From UBA5972 sp964567685 (lineage in GTDB: Bacteria > Pseudomonadota > Alphaproteobacteria > Rhodobacterales > Rhodobacteraceae), in contig CAZMNO010000012.1 of the NCBI GenBank assembly GCA_964567685.1, positions 13,892 through 77,891 of the forward strand: a stretch of DNA of 64,000 bases. The letters run 5' to 3'. The position numbers were made by a program, and so were the translations under genes. The notes below the pieces were generated by a model. It was not told the origin of the DNA, searched no databases, and worked only from the letters and a program-made list of their open reading frames with translations. This document shows positions 17,134 through 25,211 of the stretch, piece after piece. Numbering within the stretch: the stretch's first letter is position 1; every line of letters begins with the position of its first letter.

Positions 17134-18261
17134 ATGCCCGCCCTTCTGCCAGATATCGATCCTGACGGCCTGCTTGAGTTTTCCGTCGTCTTCACCGACC
17201 GCTCGCTCAATCATATGAGTCAGAGTTTTCAGGGTGTGATGCGGGATATCTCGTCGACCCTGAAAGAGGTTTACAACGCCGATCATGTCGCTGTGGTGCC
17301 GGGGGGCGGAACCTATGCGATGGAAGCGGTGGCGCGGCAACTGGCGACGGGCAAGAAGGCCATGGTTATCAGGAACGGATTCTTTTCCTTCCGCTGGAGC
17401 CAGATCTTCGATTTTGGCAGCATTGTCGCCGAAGAAACCGTGATGAAAGCGCGGCAGACGGGGAATGAACCCAAGGCGCCTTTTGTTCCGGCGCCGATCG
17501 AGGAAGTGACCGCAAGGATCAAAAGCGAAGCACCTGACATCGTCTTCGCCCCGCATGTCGAAACCGCCAGCGGTATGATCCTGCCCTATGATTATATCAG
17601 AGCGGTGGCTGATGCGGTGCACGAACACGGCGGCTTGTTCGTTCTGGATTGCATCGCCTCAGGCTGCATCTGGGTCGATATGAAGGCGCTTGGCGTCGAT
17701 GTGTTGATCTCGGCTCCGCAAAAAGGCTGGAGCGCCTCGCCCTCGGCCGGTCTGGTGATGATGAACAAGGCGGCATTGGCGCTGGTCGAGGCCAGTGACA
17801 GCACCAGCTTTGCCATCGATCTGAAGAAATGGCTGTCAATCATGCAGGCATATGAAAACGGCGGGCACGCCTATCACGCAACCATGCCGACCGATGCCCT
17901 GCGCGCATTCCGCGACATCATGCTGGAAACCCGTGATCTGGGTTTTGAGCGCCTGCGTGATGCCCAGTGGGAGCTGGGCAATCGCGTGCGTGCCCTTCTG
18001 AAAGCGCACGGTGTGCAATCGGTTGCCGCAGACGGGTTTGGGGCACCGGGCGTTGTCGTCAGCTATACGGATGATCCTGACGTCAAAAATGGCAGCAGGT
18101 TCGCTGCAGAAGGCATGCAGATCGCCGCCGGGGTGCCGCTGCAATGCGATGAACCGGCTGATTACAGCAGCTTCCGGCTGGGGCTTTTCGGGCTTGATAA
18201 GCTCAAGGATGTTGATGCCGCAGTGGCGCGGCTTGAGGCGGTGCTTGACAAGGTCTTGTGA
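17134..18261 (+). CDS. Class V PLP-dependent aminotransferase
   Basis: A 375-residue fold-type I enzyme of the alanine-glyoxylate/serine-pyruvate aminotransferase kind. The PLP lysine is expected in SAPQKGWSASPSAG near residue 197; VVPGGGTYAMEAVARQ binds the cofactor phosphate and FVLDCIASG carries the pyridine-nitrogen aspartate. The start at 17134 (AAGGAC upstream) is preferred over an in-frame start 57 bases earlier. Its stop abuts the stop of the convergent ubiH-like gene with no spacer. Exact substrate is uncertain. Confidence 0.85.
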   Translation: MPALLPDIDPDGLLEFSVVFTDRSLNHMSQSFQGVMRDISSTLKEVYNADHVAVVPGGGTYAMEAVARQLATGKKAMVIRNGFFSFRWSQIFDFGSIVAEETVMKARQTGNEPKAPFVPAPIEEVTARIKSEAPDIVFAPHVETASGMILPYDYIRAVADAVHEHGGLFVLDCIASGCIWVDMKALGVDVLISAPQKGWSASPSAGLVMMNKAALALVEASDSTSFAIDLKKWLSIMQAYENGGHAYHATMPTDALRAFRDIMLETRDLGFERLRDAQWELGNRVRALLKAHGVQSVAADGFGAPGVVVSYTDDPDVKNGSRFAAEGMQIAAGVPLQCDEPADYSSFRLGLFGLDKLKDVDAAVARLEAVLDKVL

Positions 18262-19461
18262 TCAGGTCGCCCCGAGCCCAGCTTTCATCAGCGTTTTTCT
18301 GAGCGGCGCGATCCTGTAGATCGCCGTCAATCCGGCATGTCTGAGATCGCGCAGAAGCGGGGTTTCGGCCATCGAGGCACGGTTGAGCAGATCGATCCCC
18401 GTAACCCGCGCCTTGACGTCCGCCCAGCGCTTTTGCTGATAGGATTTGAGCATCGTGGCATCGCCAAGCCTGTCAGGAGTGGCGACGGCCAGATCCAGCA
18501 ACGCGGTGATATCGGCGAGGCTCATATTGAGACCCTGCGCGCCAATCGGCGGCACCACATGCGCCGCCTCGGCAATCAGGGCGGTGCGCTGGCCGGTCAG
18601 GCGTTCGGCGTGCTGGCTGATGATCGGCCAGACACTGCGTTTGCTGTTCAGTCTCAGCGGGCCAAAGAGCTGGGCTGAGCGGGCAAGGATAGCGGCCTCA
18701 AACTCGGCAACCGGCAGGGCGCACATTTCCTGAATATAGGGTCCCTTGTCCATCCAGACGACAGCTGAATGCGGCGCGCCCTCGTGATCCGGTAGTGGCA
18801 CCAGTGTGAACGGCCCGCCGCTTTGATGAATTTCGGTTGAAACATTCTGGTGCGGCACGCTGTGGGTAACCGAAAAAACCAGCGCCTTCTGTCCGTAACG
18901 CCATGTTTTTACTTCGATATCAAGCTGATCCCTGATATTTGAATTGCGCCCGTCCGCGGCGATCAGCAGTTTTGCGATACAAAGATCGCCGTTTGACAGG
19001 CCGATCCGCGCCTCGGTTTGGCGCGTTGTCAGGCCGGTGGTGGCGATGCCGGGCAGGAAGGTGACATTGGCAAGGCTGTCGATCCTTGCCAGCAGCTCGC
19101 GTCTTAGCAGCCAGTTCGGAAAATTCCAACCAAAGGGCGCATCGGAAATGTCGGACGCGTCAAAATCAGCGATGCTGCGCGCCTCAAAACTTTCCCCTCC
19201 TGCATCAACGATGCGCATGATTTGCAGCGGAGCCGCATGGGGTGCCAGCATGTCCCAGAGACCGGCGTGTTCAAAGAGTTGTCGGGCGGGCTGCAAAAAG
19301 GCGGTTGTGCGGATGTCCGCACCTTGTGCCGCTTCGCTGGTCACAGGCGGGGTTGGATCAGCGCAGAGAACGGAAAATCCCGCCGCACCAAACGCGCAGG
19401 CGGCGGTCAGCCCGGCGATCCCGCCACCGGAAATCACGATATCAGTGTTGATCTTGTTCAT
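18262..19461 (-). CDS. UbiH/COQ6-family FAD-dependent hydroxylase
   Basis: A 399-residue flavoprotein monooxygenase of the ubiquinone-biosynthesis family (UbiH/UbiF/VisC/COQ6). The FAD dinucleotide motif IVISGGGIAGLTAACAFGAAG lies at residue 8; LLIAADGRNSNIRDQL is the family DG motif and AEAAHVVPPIGAQGLNMSLAD the second FAD site, with Glu in place of the usual Gly of GDAAH. It probably hydroxylates the ubiquinone ring at the membrane; which position cannot be told from sequence alone. Confidence 0.85.
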   Translation of the reverse strand: MNKINTDIVISGGGIAGLTAACAFGAAGFSVLCADPTPPVTSEAAQGADIRTTAFLQPARQLFEHAGLWDMLAPHAAPLQIMRIVDAGGESFEARSIADFDASDISDAPFGWNFPNWLLRRELLARIDSLANVTFLPGIATTGLTTRQTEARIGLSNGDLCIAKLLIAADGRNSNIRDQLDIEVKTWRYGQKALVFSVTHSVPHQNVSTEIHQSGGPFTLVPLPDHEGAPHSAVVWMDKGPYIQEMCALPVAEFEAAILARSAQLFGPLRLNSKRSVWPIISQHAERLTGQRTALIAEAAHVVPPIGAQGLNMSLADITALLDLAVATPDRLGDATMLKSYQQKRWADVKARVTGIDLLNRASMAETPLLRDLRHAGLTAIYRIAPLRKTLMKAGLGAT

Positions 19462-19500
19462 GGCGGCCAGTTTAAAACGGAACCGGTCCGGCTGAAAGGC

Positions 19501-20151
19501 TCAGTCATTTATCTGCGACAGAAAACCAGCCAGATCTTCGGTCTGGTGGTGGATATGGTCGTGATCCTGACCGCGATCCGGGCCGACAAGCACGCATTTC
19601 ATGCCCATAGCATGTGGCGCGTGCAGATTGCGCGCCTCATCTTCAAACATGGCGCCGGTTGTCGGGTTGATACCATCAAGCTCGAACACTTCCTCAAAGG
19701 CAGCACGCTCGGGTTTTGGCAGGAAGCCGGCGTGCTCAACCCCGTAAACCGCGTCAAATATCCCGCCAAGACCTCGCGCCTCGGTCACCCGTTCGGCGTG
19801 AACTTGCGGACCATTGGTATAGATGACCTTGCGTCCCGGCAGCCGGGTGATTTCCTGGCGCAGGGCCGGATCGTGGTCGAGATGGTCAAGTGATATGTCG
19901 TGCACGCTGTCCAGGTAAGGGCCGGGGTCGACATCGTGCTCGCGCATTAGGCCAGCCAGTGTGGTGCCGTAGGTCTTCCAGTAATGGTTGCGCAAGTGCG
20001 AAGCCTTGGCGCGACTGACGCCAAGCGCATCCATCACATAGTTGGTCATCAGCACCTCGATCTGATCGAACAGCCGCGCTGAAGGCGGGTAAAGCGTGTT
20101 GTCCAGATCAAAGACCCATGTGTTCACGTGCTGGAAAGCATTTTTGACCAT
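19501..20151 (-). CDS. HAD-family pyrimidine 5'-nucleotidase
   Basis: A 216-residue HAD hydrolase of the Sdt1/pyrimidine 5'-nucleotidase type. It has motif I VFDLDNTLYPP, motif II IYTNGPQVHAERV, motif III lysine in LPKPERAAFEEV and motif IV MFEDEARNL. It likely dephosphorylates pyrimidine nucleoside monophosphates. The C-terminus is histidine-rich (GQDHDHIHHQ), which may bind metal or be incidental. It is divergent from a GntR gene across 95 bases. Confidence 0.85.
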   Translation of the reverse strand: MVKNAFQHVNTWVFDLDNTLYPPSARLFDQIEVLMTNYVMDALGVSRAKASHLRNHYWKTYGTTLAGLMREHDVDPGPYLDSVHDISLDHLDHDPALRQEITRLPGRKVIYTNGPQVHAERVTEARGLGGIFDAVYGVEHAGFLPKPERAAFEEVFELDGINPTTGAMFEDEARNLHAPHAMGMKCVLVGPDRGQDHDHIHHQTEDLAGFLSQIND

Positions 20152-20218
20152 AGCGGGAAACTATTGCGGTTGTGTCGCAGATTCAATCACTTGATTGCAG
20201 CCCCCCTCTGCGCGTAGT

Positions 20219-20228
20219 TTGTAGACAA
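20219..20228. promoter_or_regulatory. Possible GntR (FadR-type) operator
   Basis: The half-sites TTGT and ACAA flank two bases, 19 bases before the gntR start and close to a GTATAC. FCD-type regulators commonly bind TTGT-(n)-ACAA palindromes and autoregulate. Only one short site is visible. Confidence 0.3.
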
Positions 20229-20246
20229 TCGTATACGGGGAGTGTG

Positions 20247-20900
20247 ATGACTGCGACGAAAGAGGTGCAGAAAGACGCCTATGATCTGATTCTGGATGCA
20301 ATCGATATCGGTATTTTCGGCCCGGGTGACCGGCTGGTTGAAAGCGATCTGGCCGAGCGCTTTGGCATGTCGCGCACGCCCATTCGCGAAGCTTTGCAGC
20401 GGCTTGAAACCCAATCGATGCTGACCCGCACCGGGCGCAGCCTGATCGTGGCATCGCTTGACCACAACCAGCTGGCCGAGCTGTACGTCGTGCGCGCCGA
20501 GCTTGAAAGTCTGGCAGCGCGACTGGCCGCCCAGCACGCCACACCGGAAGAGGTGCGTGTGCTCAAAGGCATGGTGGAAAGCGATCTGGAGCTGGTGGAT
20601 GATCCGGCGATGCTCAGCCGCGCCAATCGGCGGTTTCATCAGCAGATTCATCTGGCCAGCCACAATCGTTATCTGATCGCTCAGCTTGATCTTGTACACC
20701 GCTCGATGGCGCTTTTGGCAACCACATCGCTGGCAGCGGACGGGCGTGGTGAAATGGCTTTGGAAGAGCATCAGGCAATCGTTGGTGCGATTGCTGAAGG
20801 CGACGGAGACAGGGCGGCAGCCGCTTTGAAAAAGCATTTGTCCTATGCGTTTGAAACCCGATTGAAAATTGATGCCGGCGAAGTGGCAACCAAGGCCTGA
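20247..20900 (+). CDS. GntR-family regulator, FCD (FadR) subfamily
   Basis: A 217-residue transcription factor with an N-terminal winged helix (AYDLILDAIDIGIFGPGDRL, then ERFGMSRTPIREALQRLE) and an all-helical FCD effector domain. The FCD metal-site residues appear in ELYVVRAELESLAARL, RRFHQQIHLASHN and EEHQAIVGAIAEGD. Family members sense organic acids. The start at 20247 is preceded by GGGGAG. No catabolic operon adjoins on its strand; the divergent nucleotidase or an outside target are candidates. Confidence 0.92.
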   Translation: MTATKEVQKDAYDLILDAIDIGIFGPGDRLVESDLAERFGMSRTPIREALQRLETQSMLTRTGRSLIVASLDHNQLAELYVVRAELESLAARLAAQHATPEEVRVLKGMVESDLELVDDPAMLSRANRRFHQQIHLASHNRYLIAQLDLVHRSMALLATTSLAADGRGEMALEEHQAIVGAIAEGDGDRAAAALKKHLSYAFETRLKIDAGEVATKA

Positions 20901-21081
20901 AAATGGTGAGCTAAAATCAACGGCTCGTTCAAGTGATCAATTCTGCACAGGGCGCCAAAGGACCGTCTAGTACAGAGCCGCGCATTGCCGACGGGTTGGG
21001 CGCGTCGGCGATGCGCGGCGGGCTTCGCCCTTGAATCCACGCTTGGCGTATTGATCTGACGGCGGCTCGGGGCCAATTGCG

Positions 21082-23031
21082 TCATATGTCGGGTGGGTCA
21101 TTCACCGGGGCCGCCGATAAAATCTCCGTGTTTGCGCCATCTGGCGCATATTCCGTCAGATGCCCGTGGCGCGTCTTGTCCCAGTAAAACGGCACGATCA
21201 GCAGTTCATAAAGCGCTTTATAGGCCGCCAGTGTCGCCAGCGGCCAATAGGCGATCATGGTCAGGAGCCAGGGCCAGAGATGCCGATGGTCGCGCCCGGA
21301 AAGCGCAAAAACCCCGGTCGCCATCAGAACGATCTCGCTGGCCACAAAAGCCCAGCCAAGCACCATCCAGACCGTGCCAGGCAACAGGAACACATAGGCA
21401 GGTGCCAGTCCGAAAAACATAAACCACAAGGACCAGATCACAGGTGCAAGCAAAAATCCGGTGAGCGTACCCAAAAGCAGCACGTGAAAGGCCAGAAACC
21501 GCACCGCGCCGAGATCGCGCCAAAGCGCAAGCGGGTTTTGCATATGGGTGATCCACGTCATCCCATAGCCTTTGAGCCAGCGCGAGCGTTGCCGTATCCA
21601 CGGAACAGGGCGGCAATTCGCCTCTTCCCGTGTTGTCGTTGGCAGGAAGGCGCAGCGATAGCCAAGCCGCGCTAGCCGGAAACCCAGATCGGCATCTTCG
21701 GTGACGTTATGCGCATCCCACGCCCCCAGTTTCTCCAGCGCATCGCGGCGAAAGAAAACGGTGGTTCCGCCTAGAGGCACGGGCAGGTTCATCTTTTCGA
21801 TGCCATGCATGATCACCCGAAACCAGATGGCATATTCGATGGTGAAACAGCGGGACAGCCAGTTTTTGCGGCTGTTATAGAAATCCAGATAGCCCTGAAT
21901 GCAGGCTGTTTCAGGGCCGGTCGCATCGAAATGGCGCACAAAACGGTGGATTTGATCAGCTTCAGGCGCATCTTCGGCGTCATAAATCCCGATGATCGAG
22001 CCTTTGCAGAAATCCAGTGCATAGTTCATGGCGCGAGGTTTTGTCTGCAGGTTTGACGTCGGTACCAGGATAACGCGAAACCAGGGCGGCAAAGGGACTT
22101 TGGCGATGGCGTTTTGCGTGAACAGGTCGTTTGCCTCCAGCACGAGGCAGATGTCCAGAAGTTCCCTTGGATAGTCACTGGCGCAAAGCCGTTGGATCAG
22201 ATCCGGCAATATCGCCTCTTCGCGCACCAAAGGGACCATGATCGAAACGACGGGCAGATCAATTTCTGCCTTTGGCTCTGACGGTACGGCTTTGCGCAAC
22301 CTCGCATGTATCTGTGTGATCAGGGCCAGCAATCGCAACCCAGATACGCATAGAAGATTGACAAAGACCCAGCACACACATGCCCATGCCGCAACTTTCG
22401 GGAAAACAGCGGCCGAGACCGCGATCAGCAGACCGACCCCGACAACGCGAGGAAATCCCAGTGGGCGCGCCCAGGAGCGGCAGCTGAACCGCTGCGGACA
22501 CAAAGTGTTTGCACGCTCAGAGAGATCACGCTGACCAAGCCTGCTGATGTGTTTTTCAAGTGAGCCCTTATCGGTTATCGCCATGACGATGGCCCCGAAA
22601 CGCTGTGTCAGATAGGGGTGCAAATCGCTGAACCGGGCGGGGTCCGAGGTTGCAATGACAGTCGCGATCCCGGTTTTTTGGTGGGGAACAAAACTTTGCC
22701 GAATACAAAGCTCTGGCGATATCCCGGCCACCAGCCCGGGATCCGGTGGCGTTTCGTCAAGGTCGATGATCCGGGCCTCGAACTGCTCGGCCAGCGCCTC
22801 CAGCAAATCGCTTTCGCTGATGATTTCCTGTGTGCAAAGAACTTCGCCGAGCCGGGCTTGCCCGCGTAGCTGCTGGATCAGAGCCTGCTGCAGTTCCGGG
22901 ACCGTAAGGCGGCCTTTCTCTATCAGATATTCCCCCAACAGACGCGAACCGGATCTGGGCCTTTGCGCTGATCCTTCCTGATCGCATGAAGGTGTGACAA
23001 GTTTGAGGGCGGGGGCTGACATTACATTCAT
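21082..23031 (-). CDS. MshEN-domain family 2 glycosyltransferase
   Basis: A 649-residue inner-membrane protein. Residues about 28-150 form a GspE/MshEN-type N-terminal domain (LLGEYLIEKGRLTVPELQQAL, then LGEVLCTQEIISESDLLEAL), a module known to bind cyclic di-GMP in some ATPases. Hydrophobic helices near residues 195-240 precede a processive GT2 domain with YDAEDAPEADQI, TEDADLGFRL and the QRSRW motif, followed by several C-terminal helices. It probably polymerises or transfers a surface polysaccharide. The C-terminus is soluble. No clear ribosome site is visible; an internal ATG nine bases in is an alternative start. Confidence 0.85.
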   Translation of the reverse strand: MNVMSAPALKLVTPSCDQEGSAQRPRSGSRLLGEYLIEKGRLTVPELQQALIQQLRGQARLGEVLCTQEIISESDLLEALAEQFEARIIDLDETPPDPGLVAGISPELCIRQSFVPHQKTGIATVIATSDPARFSDLHPYLTQRFGAIVMAITDKGSLEKHISRLGQRDLSERANTLCPQRFSCRSWARPLGFPRVVGVGLLIAVSAAVFPKVAAWACVCWVFVNLLCVSGLRLLALITQIHARLRKAVPSEPKAEIDLPVVSIMVPLVREEAILPDLIQRLCASDYPRELLDICLVLEANDLFTQNAIAKVPLPPWFRVILVPTSNLQTKPRAMNYALDFCKGSIIGIYDAEDAPEADQIHRFVRHFDATGPETACIQGYLDFYNSRKNWLSRCFTIEYAIWFRVIMHGIEKMNLPVPLGGTTVFFRRDALEKLGAWDAHNVTEDADLGFRLARLGYRCAFLPTTTREEANCRPVPWIRQRSRWLKGYGMTWITHMQNPLALWRDLGAVRFLAFHVLLLGTLTGFLLAPVIWSLWFMFFGLAPAYVFLLPGTVWMVLGWAFVASEIVLMATGVFALSGRDHRHLWPWLLTMIAYWPLATLAAYKALYELLIVPFYWDKTRHGHLTEYAPDGANTEILSAAPVNDPPDI

Positions 23032-23176
23032 TTGGCTGTTTCTGCTTCCCCAGATTTGGGAGGCAGGGTTAAGCAGGGGTTAAGAATGCTTTTATTTCCG
23101 CAGTTTATCGCAAATTAGATGGATTGGTTGCGTTCATGCCCGATACGCTCGAATGCCTTTCCCGGGCTTGATCTTT

Positions 23177-24343
23177 TCAGGCGGCACGTTCCTTGATCAT
23201 CGCAACGAAGCGTTCAAAGAGGTAATAGCTGTCCTGCGGGCCGGGGCTGGCCTCGGGGTGCTGCTGCACCGAAAAGACCGGCCGGTCGCGCATTCTAATG
23301 CCGCAGTTTGAGCCGTCAAACAGGGAAACATGTGTTTCCACGACGCCCTCGGGCAGGGATTGCGCGTCGACCGCAAAGCCGTGGTTCATCGAGGTGATTT
23401 CAACCTTGCCGGTCTGAATTTCCTTTACCGGATGGTTGGCCCCGTGATGGCCGTGATTCATCTTGAGCGTCTTACCACCCAGTGCCAACGCCAGCATCTG
23501 GTGGCCAAGGCAGATGCCGAAAACCGGCAAGTCGGTGGTTTCAAGGATTGTTTTGATCATCGGCACGGCATAAGCGCCGGTTGCGGCAGGATCGCCCGGT
23601 CCGTTTGACAGGAATACGCCTTCCGGATTATGCGCCAGCACGTCTTCGGCCGTCGCCGTGGCCGGAACCACGGTCACATCGCACCCGGCTGATGATAGAC
23701 AGCGCAGAATGTTGCGTTTCGCCCCGTAATCAACCGCAACAACCCGTCGCCCCGGTGTCGTGCGGCGCGGATATCCATCAGGCCAGGCCCAGCGCATTTC
23801 GTCCCAGCGATAGGATTGCGTGCAGCTGACACCCAGTGCCAGATCAAGCCCTTCCAAGCCGGGAAATGCCTTGGCCTTGGCCCGCAAAGCCTCGAGATCG
23901 AAATTGCCGCTGGCGTCATGGGCTATTGCCACATGGGGTGCGCCCTGTTGGCGAATGGCGCGGGTCAGGCGGCGGGTGTCAACGCCACCAACACCAATTC
24001 GTCCATGCCGTTTCATCCATAGTGTCAGGTTTTCGGTGTTGCGCCAGTTTGATGGCTCGGAAGGGTCCCATTTCACGACCATGCCAAAGGCCACAGGGCT
24101 GCCAGCCTCATCATCCTCGGGCGTGGTGCCGGTATTACCGATATGGGGGAATGTGAAAGTCACCACCTGCCCGGCATAGCTGGGGTCGGTCATGATTTCC
24201 TGATAGCCGGTCATCGCGGTGTTAAAACAGAGCTCTGCCTGGGCTTCTCCGGTCGCTCCGAAAGCATTTCCGTAAAAGGTCGTTCCATCGGCCAGAACGA
24301 TGCAACCCGTTGGTTTGGCGGGGGAAATTGAACGTGTGGACAT
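23177..24343 (-). CDS. carA: Carbamoyl-phosphate synthase small subunit
   Basis: Glutaminase subunit that feeds ammonia to CarB for carbamoyl phosphate, used for arginine and pyrimidines. The 388-residue protein has the small-subunit N-domain (LADGTTFYGNAFGATGEA, then FNTAMTGYQEIMTDPSY) and a class I amidotransferase domain with VFLSNGPGDPAA, the nucleophile loop PVFGICLGHQMLALALGG and the HPEASPGP catalytic pair. Start at 24343 (MSTRSIS) fits the family better than the longer frame. carB is not in the window. It is divergent from yqeY. Confidence 0.97.
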   Translation of the reverse strand: MSTRSISPAKPTGCIVLADGTTFYGNAFGATGEAQAELCFNTAMTGYQEIMTDPSYAGQVVTFTFPHIGNTGTTPEDDEAGSPVAFGMVVKWDPSEPSNWRNTENLTLWMKRHGRIGVGGVDTRRLTRAIRQQGAPHVAIAHDASGNFDLEALRAKAKAFPGLEGLDLALGVSCTQSYRWDEMRWAWPDGYPRRTTPGRRVVAVDYGAKRNILRCLSSAGCDVTVVPATATAEDVLAHNPEGVFLSNGPGDPAATGAYAVPMIKTILETTDLPVFGICLGHQMLALALGGKTLKMNHGHHGANHPVKEIQTGKVEITSMNHGFAVDAQSLPEGVVETHVSLFDGSNCGIRMRDRPVFSVQQHPEASPGPQDSYYLFERFVAMIKERAA

Positions 24344-24541
24344 GGTGGATATCGGCAGACTTTGGCGGCTGAATTTGCCGGACACTAAGGTTTGGCGCTT
24401 CCTGGGTCAAGGGAAAACAATATTTCTAAAACTGTTTTATATCAATAGGTTGAGAAGAGTTGACTCTGTTGTCATCTGGATATTGAGCGGCTATTGTGAA
24501 TGTTCGGACGACTGGTTTTTGAGGCTGGGGAGGTCTTCAAA

Positions 24542-24994
24542 ATGCGCGATCGGATCAGCTCTTCGCTTAAGGATGCCATGCGTGCAAAAGATGCGCTGAG
24601 GCTCTCAACCCTGCGACTTATCAGTGCAGCGATCAAAGACCGCGATATCGCTGAACGTGGTGAAGGGCGTGAGGACGGGGTTTCAGATGATGAGATCCTG
24701 GGCATTCTCGGCAAAATGATCAAACAACGCGAAGACAGCGCCAAGGCTTACGACGAAGCCGGGCGGCTGGAATCAGCAGAAAAAGAGCGCGACGAGATCA
24801 CCGTGATCAAAGAGTTTCTGCCGCGCCAGCTCAGCGATGCCGAAGTGCAGGCAGCTGTCAAGGCCGCCGTTGCCGAAGTCGGTGCCAGTTCCATTCGCGA
24901 TATGGGACGGGTGATGGGGGCATTGAAGGCAAAATACGCCGGCCAGATGGATTTCGGTAAAGCCGGAGGTGCTGTGAAGGGCGTTCTGGGGTAG
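24542..24994 (+). CDS. GatB/YqeY domain protein
   Basis: A 150-residue cytoplasmic protein of the YqeY family, related to the tRNA-binding tail of the amidotransferase GatB. It shows LKDAMRAKDALRLSTLRLISAAIKD at the N-terminus, ILGKMIKQREDS, and the C-terminal MGRVMGALKAKYAGQMDFGKAG. It probably binds tRNA, but the function is not settled. GGGGAGG precedes the chosen ATG. The pairing with divergent carA is frequent in alphaproteobacteria. Confidence 0.92.
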   Translation: MRDRISSSLKDAMRAKDALRLSTLRLISAAIKDRDIAERGEGREDGVSDDEILGILGKMIKQREDSAKAYDEAGRLESAEKERDEITVIKEFLPRQLSDAEVQAAVKAAVAEVGASSIRDMGRVMGALKAKYAGQMDFGKAGGAVKGVLG

Positions 24995-25058
24995 GGTGGG
25001 CGGTTTCACCCACGGTTTCAAACATTTCAACTAAGTTGGGCAATACTGCCCACGCTAC
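24991..25058. repeat. Imperfect inverted repeat after yqeY
   Basis: Arms GTAGGGTGGGC (24991-25001) and GCCCACGCTAC (25048-25058) pair with one mismatch. The GTAGGGTGGGC/GCCCACGCTAC sequence resembles a dispersed palindrome seen in many bacterial genomes. The left arm overlaps the yqeY stop codon. It may help end transcription. The rest of 24995-25147 shows no gene. Confidence 0.55.
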
Positions 25059-25147
25059 CTGTGTTTGTGGCATGGCCTCCTGAATTCGCCAGTCAATCAC
25101 ATGAACGTGTTGTGGCGAAATGCAGCCGAAAAGTTGAACCGGGCGTT

Positions 25148-25176
25148 TTGACCTTACTTGCCTGCTTGGCTATAGT
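25148..25176 (+). promoter_or_regulatory. Sigma-70 promoter of the PBP1A gene
   Basis: TTGACC (25148-25153) and TATAGT (25171-25176) are separated by 17 bases, close to consensus. Transcription would begin about 25-30 bases before the GTG start at 25212. Confidence 0.65.
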
Positions 25177-25211
25177 CCCGGCGACGGTTTTTCTTTAGGA
25201 GTCCGAAAGCA

